This document shows, piece by piece, positions 11,101 through 17,895 of a DNA stretch of 64,000 nt; the first letter of the stretch is position 1, and each line of letters begins with the position of its first letter. The notes beneath the pieces were generated by a model, which ran no database searches, had not been told where the DNA came from, and saw only the letters and a program-made list of their open reading frames with translations. The position numbers were made by a program, and so were the translations under genes. Source of the stretch: Veillonellaceae bacterium (GTDB lineage Bacteria; Bacillota; Negativicutes; Veillonellales; Dialisteraceae); the NCBI GenBank assembly GCA_025992895.1, contig DAJPGA010000001.1:186001-250000 (forward strand), in the 5' to 3' direction.

Positions 11101-11644
11101 CGCCATAGACAGCTTCGACGCTGCCGTCTGAAACGGTGATTGTATTATTTGATGCTCCTCCATAAAGAGACGCACCGCTGGCTGCCATCTTTGAGACTGT
11201 GCCTCCGGAGATTGTCACGGTATTTTGATCAGAGGCTCCTGTTCCTGATAAGCCGCCTAATAAATAAGAAGTACTGCCTGAGGAAATCTCCGCATTGTTT
11301 TCTGAAGTACTCCCATTAAGCGACAGTCCGCCCGCGGCCAGAGAATTGACTGTGCCGCCTGTGACAGCAATCGTATTTCCTGATACGCTGTCTGCGGAAA
11401 TGCTGTCTGTCATACCTGATTCTACTGTTGTTATCGTACTTCCAGCCACCGCGCTTCCCACAGTGGTTCCTGATACGATATTTAATGTGTTACCATTGAC
11501 CGTCCCGGTATCTTCATTCCCGGTCACCGTCCCGGAGCTGGATTCTGCAGTGACCGCGGCATAAGCCGGCGCACCACAAAAGCCCAGACTCAGGAGACTG
11601 GACATGATCAATGCCGTCATAATTTTACGGCGTTCTTGTTTCAT
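5198..11644 (-). CDS. Giant monomeric autotransporter (type Va) adhesin, AT1
   Basis: Predicted surface protein of 2148 residues, exported by Sec and inserted in the outer membrane through its own C-terminal barrel. The frame opens 35 codons earlier, but the start at 11644 (MKQERRKIMTALIMSSLLSLGFCG) is fixed by GGGGAGGAATATTA before the ATG and by the signal peptide ending APAYA. The passenger is built from many degenerate repeats of the form GNTVxISGGT...GGYxxxGxAxxN, consistent with a beta-helix, for about the first 1300 residues. A Ser/Thr-rich segment without the GGY pattern follows. The last ~270 residues form the autotransporter barrel (starting near DLWAHYIHSKENVRG) and end in VRYHF with the usual terminal Phe. 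The barrel is of a different type from those of the other five monomeric autotransporters here. Ligand unknown; adhesion or aggregation is inferred from the family. Confidence 0.93.
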   Translation of the reverse strand: MKQERRKIMTALIMSSLLSLGFCGAPAYAAVTAESSSGTVTGNEDTGTVNGNTLNIVSGTTVGSAVAGSTITTVESGMTDSISADSVSGNTIAVTGGTVNSLAAGGLSLNGSTSENNAEISSGSTSYLLGGLSGTGASDQNTVTISGGTVSKMAASGASLYGGASNNTITVSDGSVEAVYGGIGNESLTNNPYRTLKNYLRNAEDSSSAAGETNSNHVIIEGGTVGKVYGASNWSSESSEEYSGNAVGNIVDFSGGTATGAITGGDTLAGDANKNIVNISGGTIKGVGIYAGSGVYGNAADNVINITGGTFTGDPARTWFGIEAGASEIFGKSVTGNIINIYDGTIGSSSIGTVEIDAGNNLGDTDAVSITSQNVVNIYGGTIESSVGKMMLIDGGYNEETGTDSLMEENAINISGGSIGAAGGNTNKIYGAVGIYGAGTMVNNTFSMTGGTIGASADAESGDTNEAAGAYTIEGDAKGNTAELTGGSFGAYNADTNTIMGAKSDDGNVSENTVILSGVTVGSAKAGNASLIGGDAEDGDASGNTVRLTNAAVDSASDKTVTIRGGYASGNATGNTVDINGGTYGKDSKTVEITGGYTGSGSASENTVNVQDSTVKGSITGGQTSTGDAASNKVDLNGANISGYIYGGHVTTSGNASTNAVTLTGGSTGSRYIYGGYTKKGASSHNTVSITGTDFTNSYRIYGGYAAGPGTTEDSSGSTYNTVSITDGDTAGSVTLNGGTSTEIYGGYAYQADAKNNEVTFDAENAIIRSIYGGEAARSGMAYGNTVNVKSGTLRALLFAGHAPSGIAYNNTLNISGGNIQVNSKAGAGYGQSASNNVFSISGGTFGRTNNNASITLAAGEATADGGSADHNTLIITGGTFGRQDYENANYINIYGGISSASEEDNNASFAANNMVSISGGVMNSYGDYVLIAGGYMEDVAASGEIRGSDTGDIVSSEASNNTVEIGGGSINDGTYENAGGDVNIIGADVTAGNVKLNTVTISDGTIGTADTGVTQIIGGYTGSGSASENKVTISGGTLGNPDTPMDEESDFLAGGFTEDGAASDNALTVSGGSILGNFALYGGYGTAGSTGNSITLSGSMSTPEVIAGYTGSGTASKNTINLESGTISASGIMAAGYSADGEASDNTVNITGGVLSGTAALYGGYGTTSTGNTLNVYSKGNTVGELGYFQKIYVAPEADLTINAADAEGAENTGGLSVENGTTVDAEGALTIAGDLSSDASTVTAENATIGGTVSSTNGSTVSLGGSNLALTTANVDNTSTLTLTSGKLTTEKLSDSITGGGKLTLDGTATLATTAGQVFTDGDTTETTAGDNGLTETAADSVNFKAGTLSLSDDYSYTYLTNIQKTMDALEDSTTSIVMTGNLVNTSGITDNTVSLAEASAIGDNVALNNVNVEASTNIAIGGASSDTGATSIAQGFSVGALKLTGDASEVSVTGGQTLTLGGSDTTDVITTESTATPTVTLTEGSTLNIGNSVVTEDKALNVAADVTAENSTIAANGQTTVTGDVTLIDSTLQAATGALTLEKDLTTSGTSSITGDVTVAASIKGDSTTTLNLGDETAAANLSAESINLSGGTLYLDPVWIGGTQQEGTEVAVGSLSNSNVIVGNNSTLTIGSTDKTLAEQAFTDSGLTWSDTDILSALYVATSTSLSNGSIIINSSATADSTATAGTFKMGKNSLLMVDGNKVSGSQAAAITDVSTTDISSSAKIYISNAKGNTTYNILSGTNVKDGNGLYAEAGAAVNSNVFSYGRLLEFVGAEGNGETQFSVTAESQDAHDVYGDKVIAPNTINAAMNSGGAASAFALAASDDNLTEEAQENAFNSASALTELAGVQHGLYAANNLFDSSLASHLTGLYTEDQDKDLWAHYIHSKENVRGPGLANMGASYDAQFNGVVVGSDFYKKGNATVGAALTYMDGSFSGNTEAAHTKNDIDYYGLALYGRVEQGTMTYLGDISYLHGSNDLKQHNSGSTITGSTDSDTYSIGVRAERGIGLGMGTLTPFAGLRYAHLGTDAYTDSLGVRHDSDDGNVWMLPLGLRYSADIKNGSWTIRPMAEAGYVWTFGDRDGTDKVSLDGASDAFGFDIADAGSWYGRLGIEAAKGNFTYGVAYQYQHGTSVQSNTWTAAVRYHF

Positions 11645-11829
11645 TAATATTCCTCCCCTTTTATAAACCGCAAGCGGGGATGGCCTTCCACCACCATCCG
11701 CAAACTCGCTCTCCCAGAATCTTCTGAGTGGATCCTGCCGCAGCAGCACCCTTGCGGAACCGCGCCTCCTTTCCTTAAAGCATCCCTCTCATCCGCCGGA
11801 TACTTCTTTTAATTTTTCTATAATTTGGT

Positions 11830-11847
11830 CGGAATTATGCAATTCCG
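11830..11847. promoter_or_regulatory. Perfect palindrome upstream of AT1, candidate operator
   Basis: CGGAATT-4-AATTCCG, 186 bases upstream of the AT1 start, in an AT-rich promoter-like region. A TTATAG-like element lies close by on the gene side. Function is inferred from position and symmetry. Confidence 0.45.
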
Positions 11848-11888
11848 TTATTGCTTTTATTTTACAACATTCTTGTGTAGTTGTTTAT

Positions 11889-11903
11889 AGTTTCGTTATA
11901 AAT
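11889..11903 (-). promoter_or_regulatory. TTATAACGAAA motif upstream of AT1
   Basis: Minus-strand TTTATAACGAAAC, about 250 bases before the AT1 start and 27 bases upstream of a TAAAAT -10 candidate. The same motif lies upstream of the autotransporters starting at 26173 and 39499. Confidence 0.4.
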
Positions 11904-11939
11904 TCAGGACAGAAAGATAGATCTGAGCGGAAGAAGATA

Positions 11940-12165
11940 AAAACAGGTAGCCTCGCTTCGCTCTGGAAATGAACCCTATCCACCGGCATCTTTATATAAC
12001 TGCTGTTTCCGCGCACTCCTTTTTAGAAACTGCACCTTTGAAAACCATAAGACCAAGGCTTTGCCTTGAGGAAATGCTGTTTCCGCCCGGTATTTTTATA
12101 AACTGCTGTTTCCGCGCAGCTACAGATAAAAGATAAGCTGCGCACCTTCCCCAGAAGGGTGGTGC
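11940..12165. repeat. Dispersed repeat block, left flank of the IS element
   Basis: Contains CTCGCTTCGCTC, AACCCTATCCACC, several GCTGTTTCCGC modules and a CACCTTCCCCAGAAGGGTGGTG hairpin region. It is directly interrupted by the IS3-family element; repeat modules resume on the other side at about 13885. Confidence 0.6.
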
Positions 12166-12224
12166 GGATTTGTTAATACAGACAAATAAATATCATAAAA
12201 AATCTAATCGTACTTTAATCTTAA

Positions 12225-13178
12225 TCATGCAGCCATTGGAGCTGCGTTGAATACTTCCATTGGAGCTAAAAGATGTAATTTGCGCTGAATGCGTTTGTTG
12301 TTGTAGAAGTAGATGTAGCCGTTGATCATGCTTACCACTGCTTTACGGCTGGTGAATTTACGTGTGTAGTAACGTTCGCGCTTCAGCATTCCCCAGAACC
12401 CTTCCATCAGACCGTTGTCTGCACAGCAGCCTACACGGGACATGCTGTGAACCAGTCCTGCTTTTTCAACAATCTTATGGAATCCGTTGCTTGTATACTG
12501 GAATCCGCGGTCGGTATGAATCATTGGATGTTCTCCAGGATTCTCTTTAAGTGCCTTTTCCATTGTCTCAAAAGCCAGTGCAGTATTGTTCCTGTCGCCG
12601 ATGACATAAGAGACAATCCGGCGATCATGGCCGTCAATAATCGCGCTTAAATATAACTTGTGCAAAACTCCATCAGCAGTTGTGTACTTGAATTCAGTGA
12701 CATCCGTCATCCATCTTGCATTGGACACGCCGGCATCAAAGTCACGGTTCAGCAGGTTTTCAAAAATGTACTTTGGATCCTTTGCGTTACGAGTGCAACC
12801 ATCGGTCTTGTACTTGATCACGGACTTAATATTAAGTATCCGCATGATACGAAGAACCAGACTGTCGCTTACATTTATATTGATGTTGTCATCCTTCTTG
12901 ATCCAATCGTTAATCCGGCGGTATCCCATATCCGGATATTCCTGATGGGTTTTCATGACCTCCTGTGCGACCTTTTCTCTCAGCAGTTCACGGCCGCTCT
13001 TAATATGATTCAGCCATCCGTAATAAGCTGCCCGGGAGACCTTTGAGAGTCGGCAGAGACTTTCTATGGAGATGTTGGTTTCTTCATGGACTTCTTTTAT
13101 GGCTTTAAAATCTCTGAGAAGGTGAGTAAGGCTGAATCCTTCGAGGAACGCAACCTTTCCTCTATCTCCATCTTTTTT
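12225..13178 (-). CDS. IS3-family transposase OrfB (DDE integrase part)
   Basis: Catalytic half of the transposase. The DDE residues are visible: Asp in WMTDVTEF, Asp in MIHTDRGFQY and Glu in NGLMEGFWGMLKRE, followed by YYTRKF and IQRKLHLLAPMEVF typical of the C-terminus. The first ATG in this frame is at 12956, but the frame is open without a stop back to the A-run at 13173-13181. The upstream part encodes a recognisable OrfB N-terminus (VHEETNISIESLCRLSKVSR, then AAYYGWLNHIKSGRELLREK). The protein is therefore most likely made as an OrfAB fusion by -1 frameshifting rather than from the internal ATG. Confidence 0.88.
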   Translation of the reverse strand, partial: KKDGDRGKVAFLEGFSLTHLLRDFKAIKEVHEETNISIESLCRLSKVSRAAYYGWLNHIKSGRELLREKVAQEVMKTHQEYPDMGYRRINDWIKKDDNININVSDSLVLRIMRILNIKSVIKYKTDGCTRNAKDPKYIFENLLNRDFDAGVSNARWMTDVTEFKYTTADGVLHKLYLSAIIDGHDRRIVSYVIGDRNNTALAFETMEKALKENPGEHPMIHTDRGFQYTSNGFHKIVEKAGLVHSMSRVGCCADNGLMEGFWGMLKRERYYTRKFTSRKAVVSMINGYIYFYNNKRIQRKLHLLAPMEVFNAAPMAA

Positions 13179-13828
13179 TTTAGCAGGGCAATCTCTGCTA
13201 TAAGATCCTTCTGTTCTTCAAGAAGTCTGGCATTCTCCTGACGCAGCTGTTCTTCTTCGGTCCGGGGCGTTTGGAGCCTGATCGGCTTTCCTCTGTAATC
13301 CTCAAGACCAACTTCGCCCATTTCCTTGAACTTTTTTACCCATGTGTAGAGCGTTTGGTAGGACATGTTGTACTTCTTGGCTATCTTGTTATAATCGCAT
13401 CCACTGGCGATGCACTCCTGAACGATTCTGACTCGCTCTTCCTTGACCGATTGCTGGCGTTTGCCCATAAGATCTCCTCCTTCAGAAACGAGGTCTGTCA
13501 ACTTATGCTCATTATACGCCTCAATCCATGTTTTAAGGGAGAGTGTGCCGGAAATTCTGTATTTGGCACAGACGGAAAGCATGGAAACACTGCCTTTAAG
13601 ATATTCCTTTACGGCCTGGATCTTCATCTGATTGGAGTAGTAAGACAAATGCTGCCTGGGCCGCAATCCCTTAAAGCCCTCCTCTTTATACCGGAGGACC
13701 CATTTCCTGAATGTTATGCGGCTCATATGAAGATTTTCAGCTGCCTGGGTAATCGTAACACCCTGATAGAGATATGAAGCAATCTGGTCTAACATTTCCT
13801 CCGGGGACGCTTTGGTTTTACATGGCAT
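13097..13828 (-). CDS. IS3-family transposase OrfA (helix-turn-helix protein)
   Basis: DNA-binding half of the transposase, 243 residues. Two helix-turn-helix segments are visible (about residues 12-45: YLYQGVTITQAAENLHMSRI; and about 128-165: CDYNKIAKKYNMSYQTLYTW). A Glu/Lys-rich leucine-zipper-like coiled coil follows (EEEQLRQENARLLEEQKDLI). Start supported by ATTAGGAGG eight bases upstream of the ATG. The gene overlaps orfB in the -1 frame with the slippery run between them. This long two-HTH OrfA is characteristic of the IS150 subgroup. Confidence 0.88.
   Translation of the reverse strand: MPCKTKASPEEMLDQIASYLYQGVTITQAAENLHMSRITFRKWVLRYKEEGFKGLRPRQHLSYYSNQMKIQAVKEYLKGSVSMLSVCAKYRISGTLSLKTWIEAYNEHKLTDLVSEGGDLMGKRQQSVKEERVRIVQECIASGCDYNKIAKKYNMSYQTLYTWVKKFKEMGEVGLEDYRGKPIRLQTPRTEEEQLRQENARLLEEQKDLIAEIALLKKKMEIEERLRSSKDSALLTFSEILKP
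13173..13181 (-). other. Programmed -1 frameshift site (A9 run)
   Basis: Nine consecutive A residues on the coding strand, encoding the LLKKK of OrfA. A -1 slip here enters the open OrfB frame; the frame arithmetic (orfA codons start at positions 2 mod 3, orfB at 0 mod 3 on the plus coordinate) fits -1 exactly. Such A-runs drive OrfAB synthesis in IS3 elements. Confidence 0.75.
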
Positions 13829-13884
13829 AAGAATGACCTCCTAATATATTTATGATATTATTCTGTCTTTCTTGTTGAATCATA

Positions 13885-14175
13885 CCAGGGAAGGCTCCAG
13901 AAGGAATAAAGAAAAGATTTCCAATCTGATTTGTTTTGAACCTTTCGTAATCCAATCCAAACCTTCCCTTCCAGGGCAAGGTCAAGTGCAAAACCGCTAA
14001 ACCTCGCTGCGCTCGTGGTAATCAACCCTATCCTTTTACTTATTACTGCACCCCTTTCGCCCTTCGGGCACTTCCCTCCGTTGGGGGCAGCTTCGCAAGG
14101 AATAAAGAAAAGATTTCAAAGCTGATTTGTTTTTGACCTTTTGAACCCCATCCCATACGCCCTTCCCCGTCTGGG
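13885..14175. repeat. Dispersed repeat block, right flank of the IS element
   Basis: Contains two copies of GATTTGTTTT(G)AACCTTT, CTTCCCTCCGTTGGGGGCAG, GCCCTTCGGGC and CCTTCCCCGTCTGGGAAGG, i.e. the same family in the opposite orientation to the 1060-1290 copy. Confidence 0.65.
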
Positions 14176-14186
14176 AAGGCAAGCGC

Positions 14187-14223
14187 GAAAAAAGGACCCG
14201 CCGCATAGAACGGGTCCTTTTTC
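14187..14223. terminator. Bidirectional terminator after AT2
   Basis: AAAAAAGGACCCG pairs with CGGGTCCTTTTTT around a ten-base loop, 20 bases downstream of the AT2 stop. It has A- and T-runs on both sides. Confidence 0.88.
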
Positions 14224-14242
14224 GTAAAACATATTAATTCAT

Positions 14243-17200
14243 TCAAAAGCTTCTGCTTACTGTCGCGAAGAGTGTGCCGCCTTCCTGCTTTCCGGTCCAG
14301 CCTGTGGCTTTGAGGTCTACGCCCCAGGGGTGGTCGCTGGTGACTTTGCTCTTCCAGCCGAGTTCGAGGAATTCGCTGGATCCTTTGACGGTCGGGGTGT
14401 CGGTTCTGTAGGCGTCGTAGAAGGCTCTTGCTTTGCTGTCAAATTCATAATCCCAGCCGATGCCTGCGTAGAGGGAGCGGACTTTGTCGAAGTTTCTTGT
14501 CCATCTGAGGCCCAGTCTTGTCCGGTAGGAGTTGATATCGTCGAATTCGTACTTCGCTTCGCCGCGGCTGTTTCTGATGGTGGCAGTATCGCTTCCGAGG
14601 TGGGTCCAGAAGAATTCGCCGTAGAGGTCGTAGGTGTCTCTGTCTTTGGCGTAGATTTTGCCTGCGCCTGCCTGGGCTGCGACGTACGGCGCGCTGCTGT
14701 CGTAGCGGAGGGCAGTGCTGTCGATGATACCATGGAAATCGCCTTTGAGGCGGCCGGCTCTGATGGCGCCTTCGTAGTACTTGCCGTCATCGAGGTCGCG
14801 TCTCAGGAGCACGCCACCTCCGGTGTAGTGCTGGCGGCCGTCGCCTCTGGCTCCGTCGTCGAGGAAGCTGGCGTAGTTGCTCCTGCCGTATTCGAGGAAC
14901 GGCATGACGGTATCGATGGCTCCATCACGGCGGATTCTCCGGATGAGGCCGACGTTGGCTGCCATGCCATTGCTGTCGATGTAGGAGCCCGTGTTGTAGT
15001 GGAGGTCGTAGCCGCCTACGATGGCATAGGGCACGAATTTCGCATCGACGTCATGGTCTTCTTTCCATGCGCCTTCTGCCGCATTGGAGACGAGATCGCC
15101 TGCGTTCTTGATGGTATTGATCCCGTTCTCACGGTCTTCCGGAATGATCTTGGTGTCCGGATGGATGGTGCCTTTTTCGTCTTTCGGGACATAGACGACG
15201 ATGGTGTTGTCGTCCTGTTTTTTGACGGCTGCCTTGCGGTCGACGAAGCCGGCGTCGCTGACGATGTCTTTGCCGCTCATCATGCTGTACGATGTGCCGT
15301 CTGTCTTGATGCCGCCTGCATCATAGATGAGGTTGATGGCCTGTCCGGGCGCGAGTTTCGTCGTTTTCTCAATCCCTGCCTGGATGGCTGCTTTGGAAAC
15401 GTCGGCATTTCCTGTGACGGTCACCATTGTTTCTCCTGCCGCGGTTCCTTCCGGGACGTAGAAGTTCAGGTTCTGGAAATAGCCGAGATTCTTCACGGTA
15501 TTTCCTTTCGTATGAAGGTTCAGCGTGTTGCCGCTGCTTCCTTTTTCGCTGTAACCGCCGTAGAGGCTCATCATGGCGCCCAGGGTGCCGCCTGTGATGT
15601 TGACGGTGTTATCATTTGCCTGTCCTTCTTCGGCAAAACCGCCGGCGATAGCATTGTCATCGGCTTCGCCAGTGCCTGATGATTCCGTGCCGATGGTGCC
15701 GCCTGCGATGTTGACGGTATTTCCTGTGGCATCCGACAGGGCCGAGTGGCCGCCAAGGACGCTGTTCTTTACAGTGCCGTCATTGATGGTGACCGTGTTG
15801 CCGGAAGATTTGCCACTTGTCTGCACTTCGTTATATTCTTCATCAAAAGTATTCGCTGCTGCCGCTTCGCCGCCGACGACGGTGCCGATGGTGCTTGATC
15901 CATTGACAATGACCTGGTTGTTTTCAGCATCTTTCGGCTGCCCGGGCTGCGTAATCCAGCCCACCATGTCGCCCGTCTCTCCGCCGACCGCTTCCAATTC
16001 CACGCTGCTGTCCGTAATGGTGACGATATTTCCCTTGGCCGAGCCGATCTGGCCCACGCCGCCGTACACGCCCTTTGCCTTTGTGCCGCCGGAAAGGGTT
16101 ACACGGTTGTCATCGGCCGCGCGTCCATTGCCGGAAAGCCCGCCGAAGACGAGACCGGCCGTGCCATCGTCCGTATTTCCTGTGATGGCCCTGATTTCGG
16201 ATGAGGAAATTTCCACTGTATTTCCGGACGTGCATCCCATCATGGAATAGCCGCCGCTGACAGAGGAAGCCTTGCTGTCTTCCATGGAAACGCTGTTTCC
16301 TTCCACCTTGCCCCAGAAGCTGTAGCCGCCATAGACACCGGAGGAAAACGTGGACGTCGTCAATGGCGCTACGTGGACGCCTTTCAGGTGGACCTTATTG
16401 TTCTTCGCGCCGTAGGCCGCCTCATCTCCATCGGGCATTTCCGTCAGATCATCCGGATGCGGCCAGCTGGTTCCGCCGGTAATGGTCTGGAACAGACCGC
16501 TTCCCGTATCGGTGACATCGACGATATTTCCCTCCGCCGTACCATTGATGGCTGAGCCTCCGATCAGGTAGAGCTGGGTGTCGCTCGACGTATTCAAAGA
16601 AAGAGTCACCTTATTTCCCTTCGCGCTGGCATCGGAGAGGCCGCCGAAGATGGCCATGTACTTGCTCTTGATTTCCGATCCTGTGACCTTGACTACATTC
16701 TGGTTCGTATCTCCGTCTGTGGAAATGCCTCCGGCAATGAGGTCGGAAGCGATCTTAGCCGAGGTGGGATGGACTTCGGCCTTTTCGTAAGCACTCTGTC
16801 CTGCGCCTCCGATCACGGCGCCCTCGATCGTGACGCTGTTTCCATTCGCGCTTTTCGCCGCTGCTTCGCCGCCGACGATCTTCTGTCCGATGCTTCCCTG
16901 CCCTATTGTCACAGTATTCCCATTGGCACTGCCACCGGTTACGACATAGTCCATATTTATAGAATCCGTATACGTCCCTGCCTTGCCGCCCCATACGCTG
17001 GCAGCAGAGGTGTTTTTCAGGGATACTGTATTTCCGTCTGCCGAATCATTTTCCGTGAAACCGCCATAAACGGTCCCGCTCACCTTGGCATCCGACGCAT
17101 CCAGTGTGTTGCCGCCGGATGAACCCGTGTAGGCCCCGGCATCCAGAACTGCATACTCAGCCTCCGAAAGAGTCTGGCTTTCGCCGCTTCCTCCCGAGAC

Positions 17201-17293
17201 TGTCACCGCAGCGTCCACAGGCGCCGCATGGAAGCCCACGCCAAAAAGGGTGGCAAAAACCACCCACGCTAAAAACTTTTTCTGTCGTCTCAT
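14243..17293 (-). CDS. Monomeric autotransporter (type Va) adhesin, AT2
   Basis: 1016-residue predicted surface protein. The ATG at 17293 (MRRQKKFLAWVVFATLFGVG, cleavage near APVDA) is chosen over an upstream TTG because GGGGGA precedes it. The passenger, residues ~30-600, has degenerate GNTVTI...GG repeats. A linker shared with AT3-AT6 follows (NTLNLHTKGNTVKNLGYFQN, then FYVPEGT..GETMVTVTG and a PDTKIIPEDRE segment). The last ~260 residues are the barrel: MPFLEYGRSNYASFLDDGAR, HYTGGG, KGDFHG, FFWTHLGSD, RLGLRWTRNF, YAGIGWDYEFDS, LELGWKSKV, HPWG, terminal SRSF. It is the shortest monomeric autotransporter in the cluster. A conserved hairpin leader lies just upstream. Confidence 0.93.
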   Translation of the reverse strand: MRRQKKFLAWVVFATLFGVGFHAAPVDAAVTVSGGSGESQTLSEAEYAVLDAGAYTGSSGGNTLDASDAKVSGTVYGGFTENDSADGNTVSLKNTSAASVWGGKAGTYTDSINMDYVVTGGSANGNTVTIGQGSIGQKIVGGEAAAKSANGNSVTIEGAVIGGAGQSAYEKAEVHPTSAKIASDLIAGGISTDGDTNQNVVKVTGSEIKSKYMAIFGGLSDASAKGNKVTLSLNTSSDTQLYLIGGSAINGTAEGNIVDVTDTGSGLFQTITGGTSWPHPDDLTEMPDGDEAAYGAKNNKVHLKGVHVAPLTTSTFSSGVYGGYSFWGKVEGNSVSMEDSKASSVSGGYSMMGCTSGNTVEISSSEIRAITGNTDDGTAGLVFGGLSGNGRAADDNRVTLSGGTKAKGVYGGVGQIGSAKGNIVTITDSSVELEAVGGETGDMVGWITQPGQPKDAENNQVIVNGSSTIGTVVGGEAAAANTFDEEYNEVQTSGKSSGNTVTINDGTVKNSVLGGHSALSDATGNTVNIAGGTIGTESSGTGEADDNAIAGGFAEEGQANDNTVNITGGTLGAMMSLYGGYSEKGSSGNTLNLHTKGNTVKNLGYFQNLNFYVPEGTAAGETMVTVTGNADVSKAAIQAGIEKTTKLAPGQAINLIYDAGGIKTDGTSYSMMSGKDIVSDAGFVDRKAAVKKQDDNTIVVYVPKDEKGTIHPDTKIIPEDRENGINTIKNAGDLVSNAAEGAWKEDHDVDAKFVPYAIVGGYDLHYNTGSYIDSNGMAANVGLIRRIRRDGAIDTVMPFLEYGRSNYASFLDDGARGDGRQHYTGGGVLLRRDLDDGKYYEGAIRAGRLKGDFHGIIDSTALRYDSSAPYVAAQAGAGKIYAKDRDTYDLYGEFFWTHLGSDTATIRNSRGEAKYEFDDINSYRTRLGLRWTRNFDKVRSLYAGIGWDYEFDSKARAFYDAYRTDTPTVKGSSEFLELGWKSKVTSDHPWGVDLKATGWTGKQEGGTLFATVSRSF

Positions 17294-17299
17294 AAACTT

Positions 17300-17340
17300 T
17301 TCCCCCGTTCTCAACGACTTATTTCTTCCCCCGAAGAAAT
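17300..17340 (-). promoter_or_regulatory. Conserved 40-base leader with hairpin upstream of AT2
   Basis: On the gene strand ATTTCTTC-GGGG-GAAGAAAT (perfect 8-bp stem) is followed by GTCGTTGAGAACGGGGGAA and the start codon. The block is nearly identical to 21901-21940 upstream of the trimeric adhesin. It lies within the 5' UTR immediately before the ribosome-binding site, so a translational or mRNA-stability role is likely. Confidence 0.6.
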
Positions 17341-17634
17341 AACTTTTTGAAAGATAAATACTTTCTTGTAAATATCATATATGATTCTTATGGATTTATC
17401 TTCTTTATTTCTTATAGATATATCTAATCATAAAAATGCAGATTTTTTATAATACATATACTATGTTTTAATGAATTCTGAAATCACTGATAAAATCTAG
17501 TAAAAATAATAAGGCAATTCCGAAATTAATTTTAAGAATGTTAACAAATACGGATAGGATTTTGGATTTTATAAAAAAGAAGTATAGGATTTTATAGATG
17601 AATAATTGGGAGGGAAATGAGGGATTAAATGCGT

Positions 17635-17815
17635 CAGGCTTGCCTTCCCGAATAGGAAAAAGATCCATGGGCTGGCTGTGCGATTTTAAAACCATACGAC
17701 CTCGCTTCGCTCGAAAAAAAAGGCAATGAACCCCTTTCGGCGCATGCGCGCCACTTTCCCCTAACGGGGACAGCTAACCCTGCAACACGCGAGGAAATGC
17801 TGTTTCCGCCTTTTT
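17635..17815. repeat. Dispersed repeat block
   Basis: Contains AAAACCATACGACCTCGC, CTTCGCTCG, AACCCCTTTCGGCGC, CACTTTCCCCTAACGGGGACAG and AAATGCTGTTTCCGCC modules. The gap from 17341 to 17635 is AT-rich (probable AT2 promoter region) with no gene. Confidence 0.6.
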
Positions 17816-17822
17816 CCTGCAC

Positions 17823-17866
17823 AAAAAATGGCCTCCTTCGGAGGAATTTCCTCTTCGGGAGGCCAT
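17823..17866 (-). terminator. Terminator of the trimeric autotransporter gene
   Basis: On the minus strand, ATGGCCTCC and GGAGGCCAT pair across an inner CCTC/GAGG hairpin and are followed by TTTTTT. It lies 30 bases after the stop. Confidence 0.85.
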
Positions 17867-17895
17867 AGGGGGGACTTGCTTTCTATCCGGAAAGT

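Larger units (their letters stand above)
12171..13882 (-). mobile_element. IS3-family (IS150-like) insertion sequence
   Basis: About 1.7 kb containing orfA and orfB on the minus strand in the usual overlapping arrangement. Imperfect terminal inverted repeats can be read near 12180-12200 (AGACAAATAAATATCATAAA) and, inverted, near 13850-13868 (AGACAGAATAATATCATAAA). The exact tips are uncertain: TG...CA ends at 12171 and 13882 fit the family, but I found no clear target duplication. The element sits inside a dispersed repeat block between two autotransporter genes, and both reading frames look intact. Confidence 0.8.

Noticed and set aside
12225-12956. orfB translated independently from the ATG at 12956
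   Set aside because: The frame is open upstream to the slippery run and encodes a conserved OrfB N-terminus there, so an internal start would remove part of the transposase.
12165-13890. Target-site duplication of the IS element
   Set aside because: No matching 3-4-base repeat could be identified with confidence around the possible TG...CA ends, so the tips are left approximate.
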